A DNA stretch of 16,146 bases from Baffinella frigidus (lineage: Eukaryota > Cryptophyceae > Cryptomonadales > Baffinellaceae). The translations under genes and the position numbers were made by a program. The notes under the pieces were generated by a model. That model was given only the letters and a program-made list of their open reading frames with translations, was not told the origin of the DNA and did no database searches. Below are positions 1-7,224 of the stretch, in pieces; within the stretch, counting starts at the first letter, position 1; each line of letters starts with the position of its first letter. The stretch is from positions 1 to 16,146 of the forward strand of contig MU646987.1 in assembly GCA_026770585.1 (NCBI GenBank). The letters are read 5' to 3'.

Positions 1-702
1 AAACCCCAAACCCCAAACACTAAGCACTAAACACTAAACTAGGCGGCGGATATTCTGAACCTGGAGAACGCGGGAGGCGTGAACAACCGCCCCGACAAAC
101 CAATAATCCAACAATTGACTGAGGAATTTGTGCCCTGTCAAACCAAGAATCCAATAATTGGCTTAGGAATTTGTTCGCATAGATAGCCTCGTGTGGTTTG
201 GTGCTGTTTTCTTCAGTGCTTTCCTGCTTTCCATTTAATTTCTGGAAATTTCCAGCCGAATTCCGTTGCCTTATCAACTCTAAACCCTAAACCAGGCGGC
301 GGACATTCTGAACCTCAAAAACGCGGGGGGGGTCAACAACCGTCCTGTCAAACCCCTCAACGAGCGCTCCGTCCTCTTCCACGCCTAAGAAGGCCTTCAG
401 GTCTGAGTGGCTTTACGCGGCTCTACGGCCCAAGTGGCCTCGAGTCTCGGTGCTTTACTGTACCTGGAGGCTCGGTGTCTAACGCGGCAGCCGCTTAACT
501 AGCGCTCTGCCCTCTTCCACGCCTAAAAAGGCCTTCAGGCCTGAGTGGCTTCATATTCTGAACCTGAAGAACGCGGGGGGGGTCAACAACCGCCCCGTTC
601 CGTCCTCTTCCACGCCTGAGAAGGCCTAATTGACTTTACGTGGCTCCACGGCTAAAGTGGTCACGAGTCTCGGTGCTTTACTGTGCCTGGAGGCTTGGTG
701 TC
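1..702. repeat. Decayed interspersed repeat region, no gene seen
   Basis: A block starting GGCGGCGGA(T/C)ATTCTGAACCT and ending GTCAACAACCG(C/T)CC occurs near 41-95, 292-347 and, without its first bases, 551-597. A second unit (CTCTTCCACGCCTAA.AAGGCC, then CTCGGTGCTTTACTGT) recurs at about 372-470, 510-550, 605-690 and, in part, 1098-1120. The left edge (1-38) and 280-291 carry C-rich AAACCCC and CCCTAAA heptamers. The short frames in both strands lack any recognisable domain. Confidence 0.75.
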
Positions 703-822
703 TACAGGGGTACCTCGCTCATAAGAAACCGCCCCCCCCCCAGGACCACCGTAGGACCCTAGGCGTAGGCCTACAGTAGGGTCCTAGGGGGGGCGCTTTC
801 TTATGAGCGAGGTACCCCTGTA
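703..822. mobile_element. Foldback MITE, copy 1 (complete, 120 bp)
   Basis: Ends TACAGGGGTACCTCGCTCAT and its complement extend to about 26 bp of terminal inverted repeat, followed by a C-run and a G-run. The middle (CCTAGGACC...GGTCCTAGG) also folds back. The terminal TA could be the target duplication of a Tc1/mariner-type element. The MSEVPLY and GTSLIRN peptides come from these ends and are not genes. Confidence 0.9.
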
Positions 823-1211
823 GCCGCTCAATAAGCGCTCCTTCCTTTCCCACGCCTAAGTGCCTTCCACACAGCGGGCTACGAGGGGGTTTCCGTTGGA
901 TAATCCACCGAGTTTCCGTTACCTTATCCGTAGGAACCCCCCGATGTCTCTACGGTGCTATCTACCGTAGGGCCTAGGGACTAATCACCATGTTGTAAGT
1001 GGCTTTGCAAGGCCTTAAGTGGCTTTACACGGCAACGTGGCTGTCCGTGGCTTAACAAGGCTCGAGTGACTTTACCAAGCTCGCGGCATAAGTGGCTGCA
1101 AGCTCGGTGCTTTACTGTATCTGGGGTTATTTTTACAGAGCGAAGTTTTGGTGTGAGTGCGCCATGCAAAAGGTGGGAGCAAGCGCCTTTGCTGCAGGAA
1201 ATTCAGGGGCG
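823..1211. other. Non-coding repeat-derived stretch
   Basis: It contains the left arm of the inverted repeat (867-955) and degenerate GTGGCTTTACA/GGCTTTGCAAGGC repeats (about 995-1090) of the type seen at 400-440. No coding region is supported. Confidence 0.6.
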
Positions 1212-1332
1212 TACAGGGGAACCTCGCTCATAAGAAACAACCCCCCCCTAGGACCCTACAGTAGGACCACATCTAGGGCCCTACGGAGGTCCTAGGGGGG
1301 GAGCGGTTTCTTATGAGCGAGGTACCCCTGTA
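1212..1332. mobile_element. Foldback MITE, copy 2 (complete, 121 bp)
   Basis: Same ends as the copy at 703-822 (left end TACAGGGGAACCTCGCTCAT with one change). The interior contains CCTACAGTAGGACC and AGGTCCTAGGGGGGG. Confidence 0.9.
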
Positions 1333-1688
1333 CGTCTCTCCTGTTCTGCGCTCAGTAAGACCTTTCCGCGGTCGTTGTGTGGTGAATAAACGGTGTTTTC
1401 CACCGACAATCAGAACATGTTTTTCCACCGACAATCAGTACATGTTTTCCACCGACAATCAAAACATGTCGTTTCAGACGGACTGGACTTTGAAGCGATT
1501 TTGAATAACCCATACACAATACGACCTAAGATCCTGCGGTAGGCAATCCGTAGACACATAGGGGGGTTCCTACAGATAAGGTAACGGAAAGATGGCCCGA
1601 TGTGGGCCGAAAATCTCTTCGTAGCCCGCTGTGTGGATGTCCTTTCAGAAGGACTGATCGGTCTGGCACTGGAAATGACAGCTGGCTG
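1333..1688. other. Non-coding stretch between MITE copies
   Basis: It holds the 25-bp tandem repeat and the right arm of the inverted repeat. Short open frames on both strands cross these repeats and show no conserved domain. Confidence 0.6.
1394..1468. repeat. Three ~25-bp tandem repeats
   Basis: Three units of (T)TTTTCCACCGACAATCA followed by (G/A)(A/T)ACATG. No gene is supported across them. Confidence 0.85.
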
Positions 1689-1797
1689 TACAGGGGTACC
1701 TCGCTCATAAGAAACCGCCCCACCCCTAGGGACCACCGTAGGGGCCTAGCTTACAGTAGGGTCCTCGCCATAGGGCTCTAGCCTACTGTAGGGTCCT
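1689..1797. mobile_element. MITE copy lacking its right end
   Basis: It has the left end and the interior up to TACTGTAGGGTCCT, where the hAT-like end TAGTGTGGCC begins. The expected right terminal repeat is missing here. Confidence 0.82.
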
Positions 1798-2055
1798 TAG
1801 TGTGGCCGACGAGAACCCATCAGCCAGTCTCATCGCTACCAGTTTTTAATTAAAAACTGAAAATGGCTGGGATCTGGGCTACCAGATTTTAAACCAGTTT
1901 TTAAGGTCAAAAATATATATTTTCCCCATCCAAGAACGGGGCGCAAATGGCCGTAGTTCACTGAAATGTTGGCCATTTGTATCATGTTCAAATGTTCGGA
2001 CTCTCCGTAGGAAACTCTCACCAACTTTGACACCAGGTTTCATGTAAAAAATCAC

Positions 2056-2584
2056 TTAGGTCGACTCAGGATTCAGTGGGAACAACTCAGAATTCACTCA
2101 GAACGACTCAGGATTCCATCAGAGCGACTCAGGATTCATTCAGGGTGACACAGGACTCGATCAAGACGATGCCTGACTGTGTCAGAACGACCCAAGATTC
2201 AGTTGGAACGACCCAGGATTCAGCAAGGATGGCTCAGGACGCCGTGCAACACAGAATTTTGGGGCCGAGGTGCAGGACTTGGCGTTTGGGAATCGGGTGT
2301 CCGGTTGGGGGTCGGTGTCCTGCTATCCTGAGGCCTGTTCACCAAATTCTGAGGCCTCCTGACTAAATCCCAAAACCTCCTGACCGAATCGTGAGACCTT
2401 CCGAGTAAACCCTGGGTCTTTTTAACTAAATCCTGAGTCTATCTCACTGAATCCTGAGTCGTCCTGACTAAATCCTGAGTCATCCTGATTGAATCCTGAG
2501 GCATCCTGACAAAAATCCTGGGTCATCTTGCCTGAATCCTGAGTCTTTCTAACCGAATCCTGAGTCATCCTGACTGAATCCTGA
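2056..2584. repeat. Same 21-bp minisatellite with an orientation switch near 2250-2335
   Basis: 2056-2244 runs forward (GACTCAGGATTC), whereas about 2336-2584 carries the reverse complement (GAATCCTGAGTC). This makes a large inverted arrangement around a short non-repetitive centre (about 2245-2335). The copies are more diverged than those at 3863-4735. Confidence 0.9.
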
Positions 2585-2611
2585 AGGATTAGGGATTAAG
2601 GATTAAGGATC

Positions 2612-3140
2612 TAATTGCGGAATACGACAGAATCTGTATCGCTTCTTAAGGCTTTCTATGCTATTTTAGGAATAAAAGAAGGCTTACAATAGCATGAATC
2701 AGGGCAGAATCAGACTCCGACAGATTCTCATGTGTTCCGAGATGAGATAAGGGATTAGGGATTTGGGTTTGGGGTTTAGGATTGAGTGTTTGGGGTTTGG
2801 GGTTTGGGTTTGAGGATTTTGAGTTGAGGGTTTAGGGTTTAGGGTTTAGGGTTTAGGGTTTAGGGTTTAGGGTTTAGGGAACAGGCGTCAGGCTTTAGGG
2901 GTTAGGGTTTAGGGCTTGGCGATTAGCGATTAGGCGTCAGGCGTTAGGGGTCAGGGATCAGGGATCAGGGATCAGGGGTTAGGGATTTGGGGTCTAAATT
3001 GGGAACAAGACAGAATGTGTCCGGCTTTTTAAGTCTGTCAACGGGTAGATATGCTAGTTTAGGCATAAAAAACAAGGCTTAACATAGCATGAATCGGGGC
3101 AGATTCTGGTTTGTTCCGATGTGATATTAGGGATTAGGGT
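2612..3140. repeat. Two diverged copies of a ~150-bp unit (2612-2762 and 2993-3140)
   Basis: Shared landmarks in the same order: ACAGAAT(C/G)TGT, TATGCTA(T/G)TTTAGG(A/C)ATAAA, AAGGCTTA, ATAGCATGAATC and TTCCGA(G)ATG. Each copy contains TATGCTA and TAGCATG in inverted relation and so can fold. They are separated by TTTAGGG-type repeats. No coding content is seen. Confidence 0.75.
2831..2879. repeat. TTTAGGG array, seven perfect units
   Basis: Seven exact heptamers within looser GGGTTT repeats (2750-2985), inside the hAT-like segment. Confidence 0.95.
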
Positions 3141-3188
3141 TTGGGGTTTGGGGTTTGGGGTTTGGGGTTTGGGGTTCAGGAATTATGG

Positions 3189-3237
3189 TTTAGGGTTTAG
3201 GGTTTAGGGTTTAGGGTTTAGGGTTTAGGGTTTAGGG
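3189..3237. repeat. TTTAGGG array, seven perfect units
   Basis: Seven exact heptamers; 3140-3490 around it is variant telomere-type sequence, including GGGATTA heptamers at about 3381-3440. Confidence 0.95.
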
Positions 3238-3664
3238 TTTAGAGTTTAAGGTTCAGGGTTTAGTGTTTGGGGTTTAGTGTTTGGGGTTTGGGGTTCAGGG
3301 TTGAGGGTTTCTGTTTTAGGGTGTAGGATTTAGGGTTTCAGCGATTAGCGATTAGCGATTAGCCATTGGGCTTGAGGCGTTAGGGATTAGGGATTAGGGA
3401 TTAGAGATTAGGGATTAGGGATTAGGGATTAGGGATTAGGGATCAGGGATTATTTTTTGGAGTTCAACTGTTTAGGGTTTAGGGTTTAGGGTTCTCACCC
3501 CCTACTCTCGTGTGCCGTCTGCCCACCGTCTCCCCCTCCTTCTCCCCTGAGCATTTTGCTCCTACGTGCTCACGAACCATGGTCCTCACTGAACTCTCAC
3601 CCTCATCAGACCATGGCCTAGCTGTATGCTCAGGAGGAGGATCCCGGCTATGAAGGCGCACTAG

Positions 3665-3862
3665 TGCCCCCTGACCTTCTATCGAGATGAGAAGAAGTCT
3701 GGCGATTCTCACTTCCCCGGGGTGACAGAGCTTGCGCGCCGTGTTCTGCCCTGCCCCCCCTCAACGGGCCCTGTAGAGACGATCTTTTCAGTCTGTGGCC
3801 AGGTTGAGAACGGGAAGAAGTACCGGCTCGCAGATGTCTGCCTCGCGATGCTTACCACGAAG
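3665..3862 (+). pseudogene. hAT transposase C-terminal dimerisation domain, relic
   Basis: The frame reads FYRDEKKSGDSHFPGVTELA, then RRVLPCPPSTGPVETIFSVC, then GQVENGKKYRLADV. This matches the hAT dimerisation pattern as I know it: LA..(V/L)L..P.S..P.ER.FS..G......R.RL. In-frame stops lie upstream (TAG at 3662) and no RNase-H-like catalytic region is visible, so the copy is inactive. Downstream the frame runs straight into the 21-bp minisatellite and stops at 3922. The key Glu and Phe-Ser positions are kept (VETIFS), with Thr where Arg is usual. Confidence 0.72.
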
Positions 3863-4735
3863 GATGAATCAGAATTCAGTCAAGGAGGACTCAGGATTCA
3901 GTCAGGATGGCTCAGGATTTAGTCAGGATGACTCAGAATTCAATCAGGATGGCTCAGGAATCAGCCAGGATGACACAGGATTCAGACAAGATGGCTTCGG
4001 ATTTAGTCAGGATGACTCAGGATTCAGTCAGGACGTCTCAGGATTCAGACGGGATGACTCAGGATTCAGTCAAGATGACTCAGGATTTAGGCAGGATGAC
4101 TCAGGATTCAGTCAGGATGACTCAGGATTCAGGCAGGATGACTCAGGATTCGGTCAGGAGGGCTCAGGATTTAGTCAGAAGGACTCAGGATTGAAACAGA
4201 AAGACTCAGGATGCACACAGCAAGACTCAGGATTCACCCAGAAACACTCAGGACTCAGTCAGAAAGACTCAGGATTGACCCATGAAAACTCAGGATTCGC
4301 CCAGAAAGACTCAGGATTCGCCCAGAGAGACTCAGCATGCACCAAGAAAGACTCAGAACTCAGTCGGAAACACTCAGGATTGACCCAGAAAGACTCAGGA
4401 TTGACCCAGAAAAACTCAGGATTGACCCAGAAAAACTCAGGATTCGCCCAGAAAGACTTAGGATTCGCCCAGAGAGACTCAGGATTGACCCAGAAAGACT
4501 TATGATTGACTCAGAGGGACTCAGGATTCAGTCAGTATCATTCAGGATTCGCCCAGAAAAACTCAGGATTCATCCAAAAAACTCAGGATTCAGTCAGAAA
4601 AACTCAGGATTCACCCAGAGAAACTCAGGATTCACCCAGAAAGACTCAGGATTCGCCAAGAAAGACTCAGGATCCACCCAGAAAAACAAAGGATCGACTC
4701 AGAGGGACTCAGGATTCACTCACAGGGACTTGGGA
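3863..4735 (+). repeat. 21-bp minisatellite, about 41 copies, forward orientation
   Basis: Unit core GACTCAGGATTCAGTCAG plus three variable bases. Because 21 is divisible by 3, long frames stay open and give heptapeptide repeats such as DSGFSQD (3795-4505) and other frames (3907-4194, 4337-4825). No start context, introns or domain support a real protein. Units drift in type along the array: GTCAGGATGA on the left, CCCAGAAAGA on the right. Confidence 0.93.
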
Positions 4736-4870
4736 GAGAGTTTCAAGGTACCTTGTACAGAAAAGAACCCATTTCCAACTAAAAACTGGTATTTTGACGC
4801 CAGTTTTATGGGTTGCCGAGCTTAAAAACTGATGGGTCACCTTCACCTTGACTTGTCGGCCACACTAGGG

Positions 4871-5490
4871 TTTAGGGTTTAGGGTTTAGGGTTTAGGGTT
4901 TAGGGTTTAGGGTTTAGGGTTTAGGGCTTGGGAGTCAGAGTTTAGGGTTTAGGGTTCTGGATTGAGAGTGTAGGGTGTATGGTTCAGGGTTCAGGGTTTA
5001 GGGTTCAGGGTTTAGGGTTTAGGGTTCGGGGTTTATGGTTTAGGGCTCAAGGTTTAGGGTCTAGGGTTTAGGTTTTAGGGTTTAGGGATGAGGATTGAGG
5101 GTTGAGGATTGAGGGTGGAGGGTTGAGGCTTGAGGTTTTAGGGTTTAGGGTTTAGGGATTAGGTTTTAGGGTTTAGGGTTTAGAGTTCAGGGTTTAGGGT
5201 TTAGGGTTTAGGGTTTAGGGTTTAGGGTTTAGGGTTTAGGGTTTAGATTTCAGGGTTTATGATTTAGGGCTTAAGGTTAAGAGTTGAGGGTTGAGGGTTG
5301 AGGGTTAAGGGTTTAGGGATGAGGATTGAGGGTTGAGGATTGAGGGTTGAGGGTTGAGGCTTGAGGTTTTAGGGTTTAGGGATTATGGTTTATGGTTTAG
5401 GGTTGAGGGTTGAGGGTTGAGGGTTTAGGGTGTATGGTTCAGGGTTTAGGGTTTAGGGTGTAGGGTTTTGTGTTCAGTGTCCAGGATTTA
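4871..5490. repeat. Telomere-like heptamer tract between the hAT-like end and a MITE copy
   Basis: Perfect TTTAGGG runs at 4871-4926 (eight units) and 5193-5241 (seven units) within GGGTTGA, GGGTTCA and GGATTGA variants. A segment of about 60 bp (GATGAGGATTGAGGGTTGAG onward, near 5085-5140) recurs near 5310-5370, giving a higher-order repeat of about 225 bp. No coding content. Confidence 0.9.
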
Positions 5491-5500
5491 GAGTTTACTA

Positions 5501-5595
5501 GGCCCACCTCCTAGGACCCTACAGTACGCCTATGTCCAGGGCCCTATGGTGATCCTAGGGGGGTGGTCGTTTCTTATGAGCGAGGTACCCCTGTA
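5501..5595. mobile_element. MITE copy lacking its left end
   Basis: The interior CCTAGGACCCTACAGTA and the right end CTTATGAGCGAGGTACCCCT are present. The left terminal repeat is replaced by heptamer repeat sequence. Confidence 0.82.
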
Positions 5596-5678
5596 TTCGG
5601 CCTTCGCCTTTTCTGCCCTGGGGTAAGGAGGTGCAGGGGGGGTTGTGGGGGGGAGTGTGTGAGAGTGATCGGTGGTGT

Positions 5679-5800
5679 TGCAGGTGTACCTCGCTCATAA
5701 ATAACTGCCCCCGCCCCTAGGACTACCATAGGGCCCTAGGCATAGGCCTACTGTAGGGTCCTAGCGGGGGGCGGTTTCTTATGAGCGAGGTACCCCTGTA
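5679..5800. mobile_element. Foldback MITE, copy 5 (complete, diverged left end)
   Basis: The left end reads GCAGGTGTACCTCGCTCATA with two changes; the right end is intact. The interior repeats CCTAGG motifs. It is followed directly by the 27-bp direct repeat at 5801. Confidence 0.88.
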
Positions 5801-5959
5801 GGGAGGAGGACCACTTGCATGGTTTTTTATCCCTTAAGTGGCCAGCCGGTCAAAATTGACCCACAAGAGGTCCTAGGCAGGTCCTAGGGCCCTACGGCAG
5901 GGCGTATGAGCCTACTGGTCACTTAAGGGATAGGGAGGAGGACCACTTGCATGGTTTTT
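5801..5959. repeat. 27-bp perfect direct repeats around the TA-flanked element
   Basis: 5801-5827 and 5933-5959 both begin GGGAGGAGGACCACTTGCAT and continue with GGTTTTT. They are too long to be a transposon target duplication, so a separate duplication of the flank is likely. Confidence 0.9.
5830..5930. mobile_element. Second MITE-like element with TA target duplication, 101 bp
   Basis: Inverted ends TCCCTTAAGTGGCC and GGTCACTTAAGGGA (13 of 14 bp) are flanked by TA at 5828-5829 and 5931-5932, as expected for Tc1/mariner-type insertion. The interior has GGTCCTAGG motifs like the other MITE family. The element lies between two 27-bp direct repeats. Confidence 0.75.
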
Positions 5960-6160
5960 AACAAGTTCATGGTCAGGTTTCCCTTTCTGTTTTTTTGGAG
6001 CCCCAGCTCAGTACTTGCTACTCAATAAAGCAACTCTCTCTGTCAAATGGTCAAATTGCCACGATCGCTTCCCGCGCCCGGCCTGAACCTACTACGAGTC
6101 CATCTACCCCCCCCCCCAGGCAATCCCTAGCTCCCTAGGGATTTCCTACCGCAGGGGTTT
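5960..6160. other. Unassigned sequence with a poly-C run
   Basis: No gene or known element is seen. It contains AATAAA at 6024-6029 and a C homopolymer of about 12 near 6107-6118, followed by the palindromic CCCTAGCTCCCTAGGG area at about 6125-6140. Confidence 0.5.
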
Positions 6161-6262
6161 AAGGCACGTCCGGTTTGTACCAGGAGTGTTCTCTATGTAC
6201 GCCAAATCTAGAGTAAAAGTACAATTGTAAGGCGTTTTCCTGGTACAAACCGGACGTGCCTT
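6161..6262. repeat. Perfect 25-bp inverted repeat with a 52-nt loop
   Basis: Arms 6161-6185 (AAGGCACGTCCGGTTTGTAC then CAGGA) and 6238-6262 are exact reverse complements. The loop contains GCC and GGC near its ends, which could extend pairing. It lies 375 nt downstream of the dynein stop. A MITE or hairpin is possible; no family is recognised. Confidence 0.92.
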
Positions 6263-6636
6263 GTACTGGAACCGGTAGTATTTTCGGTCCGGGCGCGGAC
6301 AACGCTCTGCTTTACAACAGTTGTAACGCCATCTTCGAAGTCGCACTAGGAGAAGACGCCTGATGATGCCAGGCGCCGTGGGCGTGCCGAGGCCTCAGCA
6401 GAAGTGCGTCCGTCTGCGGGTGGGGGGGGGTTAGAGCCTGCGGCGCAAAACAGCGATGGGCGGGGGGGTTGTTCGCCTGTGCTCGCTCGCTGTGCCAACA
6501 CGGGCGGGTACAGAGGCAGCGAGAGGCAGTGGCAGACAGCACTCTGAAACACGCGCGTCTGTATTCACCGCGTCACACTAGTATAGCACTTGGCGCTCCT
6601 CCTGGAACACTCCCCGGCGCGCTTTACACTCCCCGG
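6263..6636. other. 3' flank of the dynein gene
   Basis: GC-rich sequence with no conserved frame. A run of G (6422-6430) and GGGCGGGGGGG (6459-6469) is present. The dynein 3' UTR must begin at 6636 and extend leftward; its end cannot be fixed. Overlapping frames on both strands (68-76 aa) show no recognisable domain. Confidence 0.6.
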
Positions 6637-7224
6637 CTACTCGCCCGGGTAGTTGAGCAGCGCGACGCCGCGGAGAATCCACTTGGACGGTTGGTCCTCG
6701 GTGCGGATCTCCGGCGTGAAGACAAAGTTGGGCTGCGCGGCAGTCATGCCGCGCTTCCGCGGGTCCTTGCGCTCGTACACCGGGCAGTCGTACACCATGT
6801 AGTCGAGCTTCTTGTTGGCCTTCTGCACCGCGGAGACCCACATGCAGGGGATGCCCACGAAGAGCACCTTGGGCGGGGCCTCCACAAGCTTGCCCTCCTT
6901 CTTCGACCATCCGCACCCGTCCAAGAACATCCCGTGCACGAAGACGCCCTCCGCCGGGCCCTCCTTGACGTCCTCCGGGTCGTGCTTCGTCACCTCCGTG
7001 AACACCACCACGTCGTCGAGCGCCCACCCCGCGTGCGAGCGCGTCACCTCCTGCCGGCACGCCGTGAGGAAGCCCTGCCCGTTGGTGAACCCCGGGAGCC
7101 AGAAGGACTTGGGGCGCCCCGAGTGGATCCACTTGTCGAACTGTTCGAAGCGCGAGAGGAGCGATTGGAACCAGATGCCCACCGTCGGGGAGTACCACGC
7201 GTTCTTCAGCCACAGCGGGGGCAC
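6637..7224 (-). CDS. Terminal dynein exon (window exon 26): C-terminal domain, 195 aa plus stop
   Basis: This exon is uninterrupted and much longer than the others (588 nt against a mean of 76 nt). It starts after the acceptor at 7225-7226 with [10 protein letters not shown], the conserved opening of the dynein C-terminal segment. It continues through [49 protein letters not shown] and WILRGVALL and ends NYPGE before TAG. The acceptor is a sense-strand CT repeat ending GCAG, a strong polypyrimidine tract. The downstream flank begins at 6636. The extra length relative to upstream exons may reflect intron loss at the 3' end, which is an inference. Confidence 0.95.
   Translation of the reverse strand: MPPLWLKNAWYSPTVGIWFQSLLSRFEQFDKWIHSGRPKSFWLPGFTNGQGFLTACRQEVTRSHAGWALDDVVVFTEVTKHDPEDVKEGPAEGVFVHGMFLDGCGWSKKEGKLVEAPPKVLFVGIPCMWVSAVQKANKKLDYMVYDCPVYERKDPRKRGMTAAQPNFVFTPEIRTEDQPSKWILRGVALLNYPGE

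Larger units (their letters stand above)
867..1636. repeat. Long diverged inverted repeat (867-955 and 1548-1636)
   Basis: The left arm starts CCACACAGCGGGCTACGA and contains TTTCCGTTACCTTATC, GTAGGAACCCCCC and CTACGG. The right arm carries the reverse complement of each in matching order. The arms enclose the MITE at 1212-1332 and a small tandem repeat. Confidence 0.8.
1798..4867. mobile_element. Putative non-autonomous hAT-like element, about 3.07 kb
   Basis: Ends are TAGTGTGGCCGAC (1798-1810) and its exact complement (4855-4867), extending to 15 of 16 bp. TAGTG fits the hAT terminal pattern YARNG. Both ends carry subterminal repeats of (C)CAGTTTTTA and its complement (1839-1858, 1895-1902, 4782-4789, 4821-4831), a common hAT trait. 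A hAT transposase remnant lies inside. No clean 8-bp target duplication is seen: left flank AGGGTCCT, right flank GGGTTTAG. Most of the interior is satellite DNA. Confidence 0.6.

Noticed and set aside
1836-2033. 65-aa minus-strand frame near the left hAT-like end
   Set aside because: No domain recognised and it covers the AT-rich subterminal palindrome; not supported as a gene.
2056-2584. CRISPR-like regularly spaced repeats
   Set aside because: Units are contiguous 21-bp tandem repeats without unique spacers, in a eukaryotic context.
3479-3712. 77-aa minus-strand frame
   Set aside because: Antisense to the hAT transposase relic and without recognisable motifs.
3795-4505. 236-aa open frame of DSGFSQD-like heptapeptides
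   Set aside because: The 21-bp unit keeps several overlapping frames open at once and nothing but repeat is encoded; no domain or gene structure supports a protein.
4871-4926. A true chromosome end
   Set aside because: TTTAGGG arrays are short, scattered and found inside introns of a gene; they are interstitial, not terminal.
6024-6029. AATAAA as a polyadenylation signal for a + strand gene
   Set aside because: No + strand gene is visible upstream, and the motif is common by chance.
6624-6628. TGTAA on the minus strand 8 nt after the dynein stop as a green-algal polyadenylation signal
   Set aside because: Too close to the stop to be convincing and a 5-mer is weak evidence; transcript ends would be needed.
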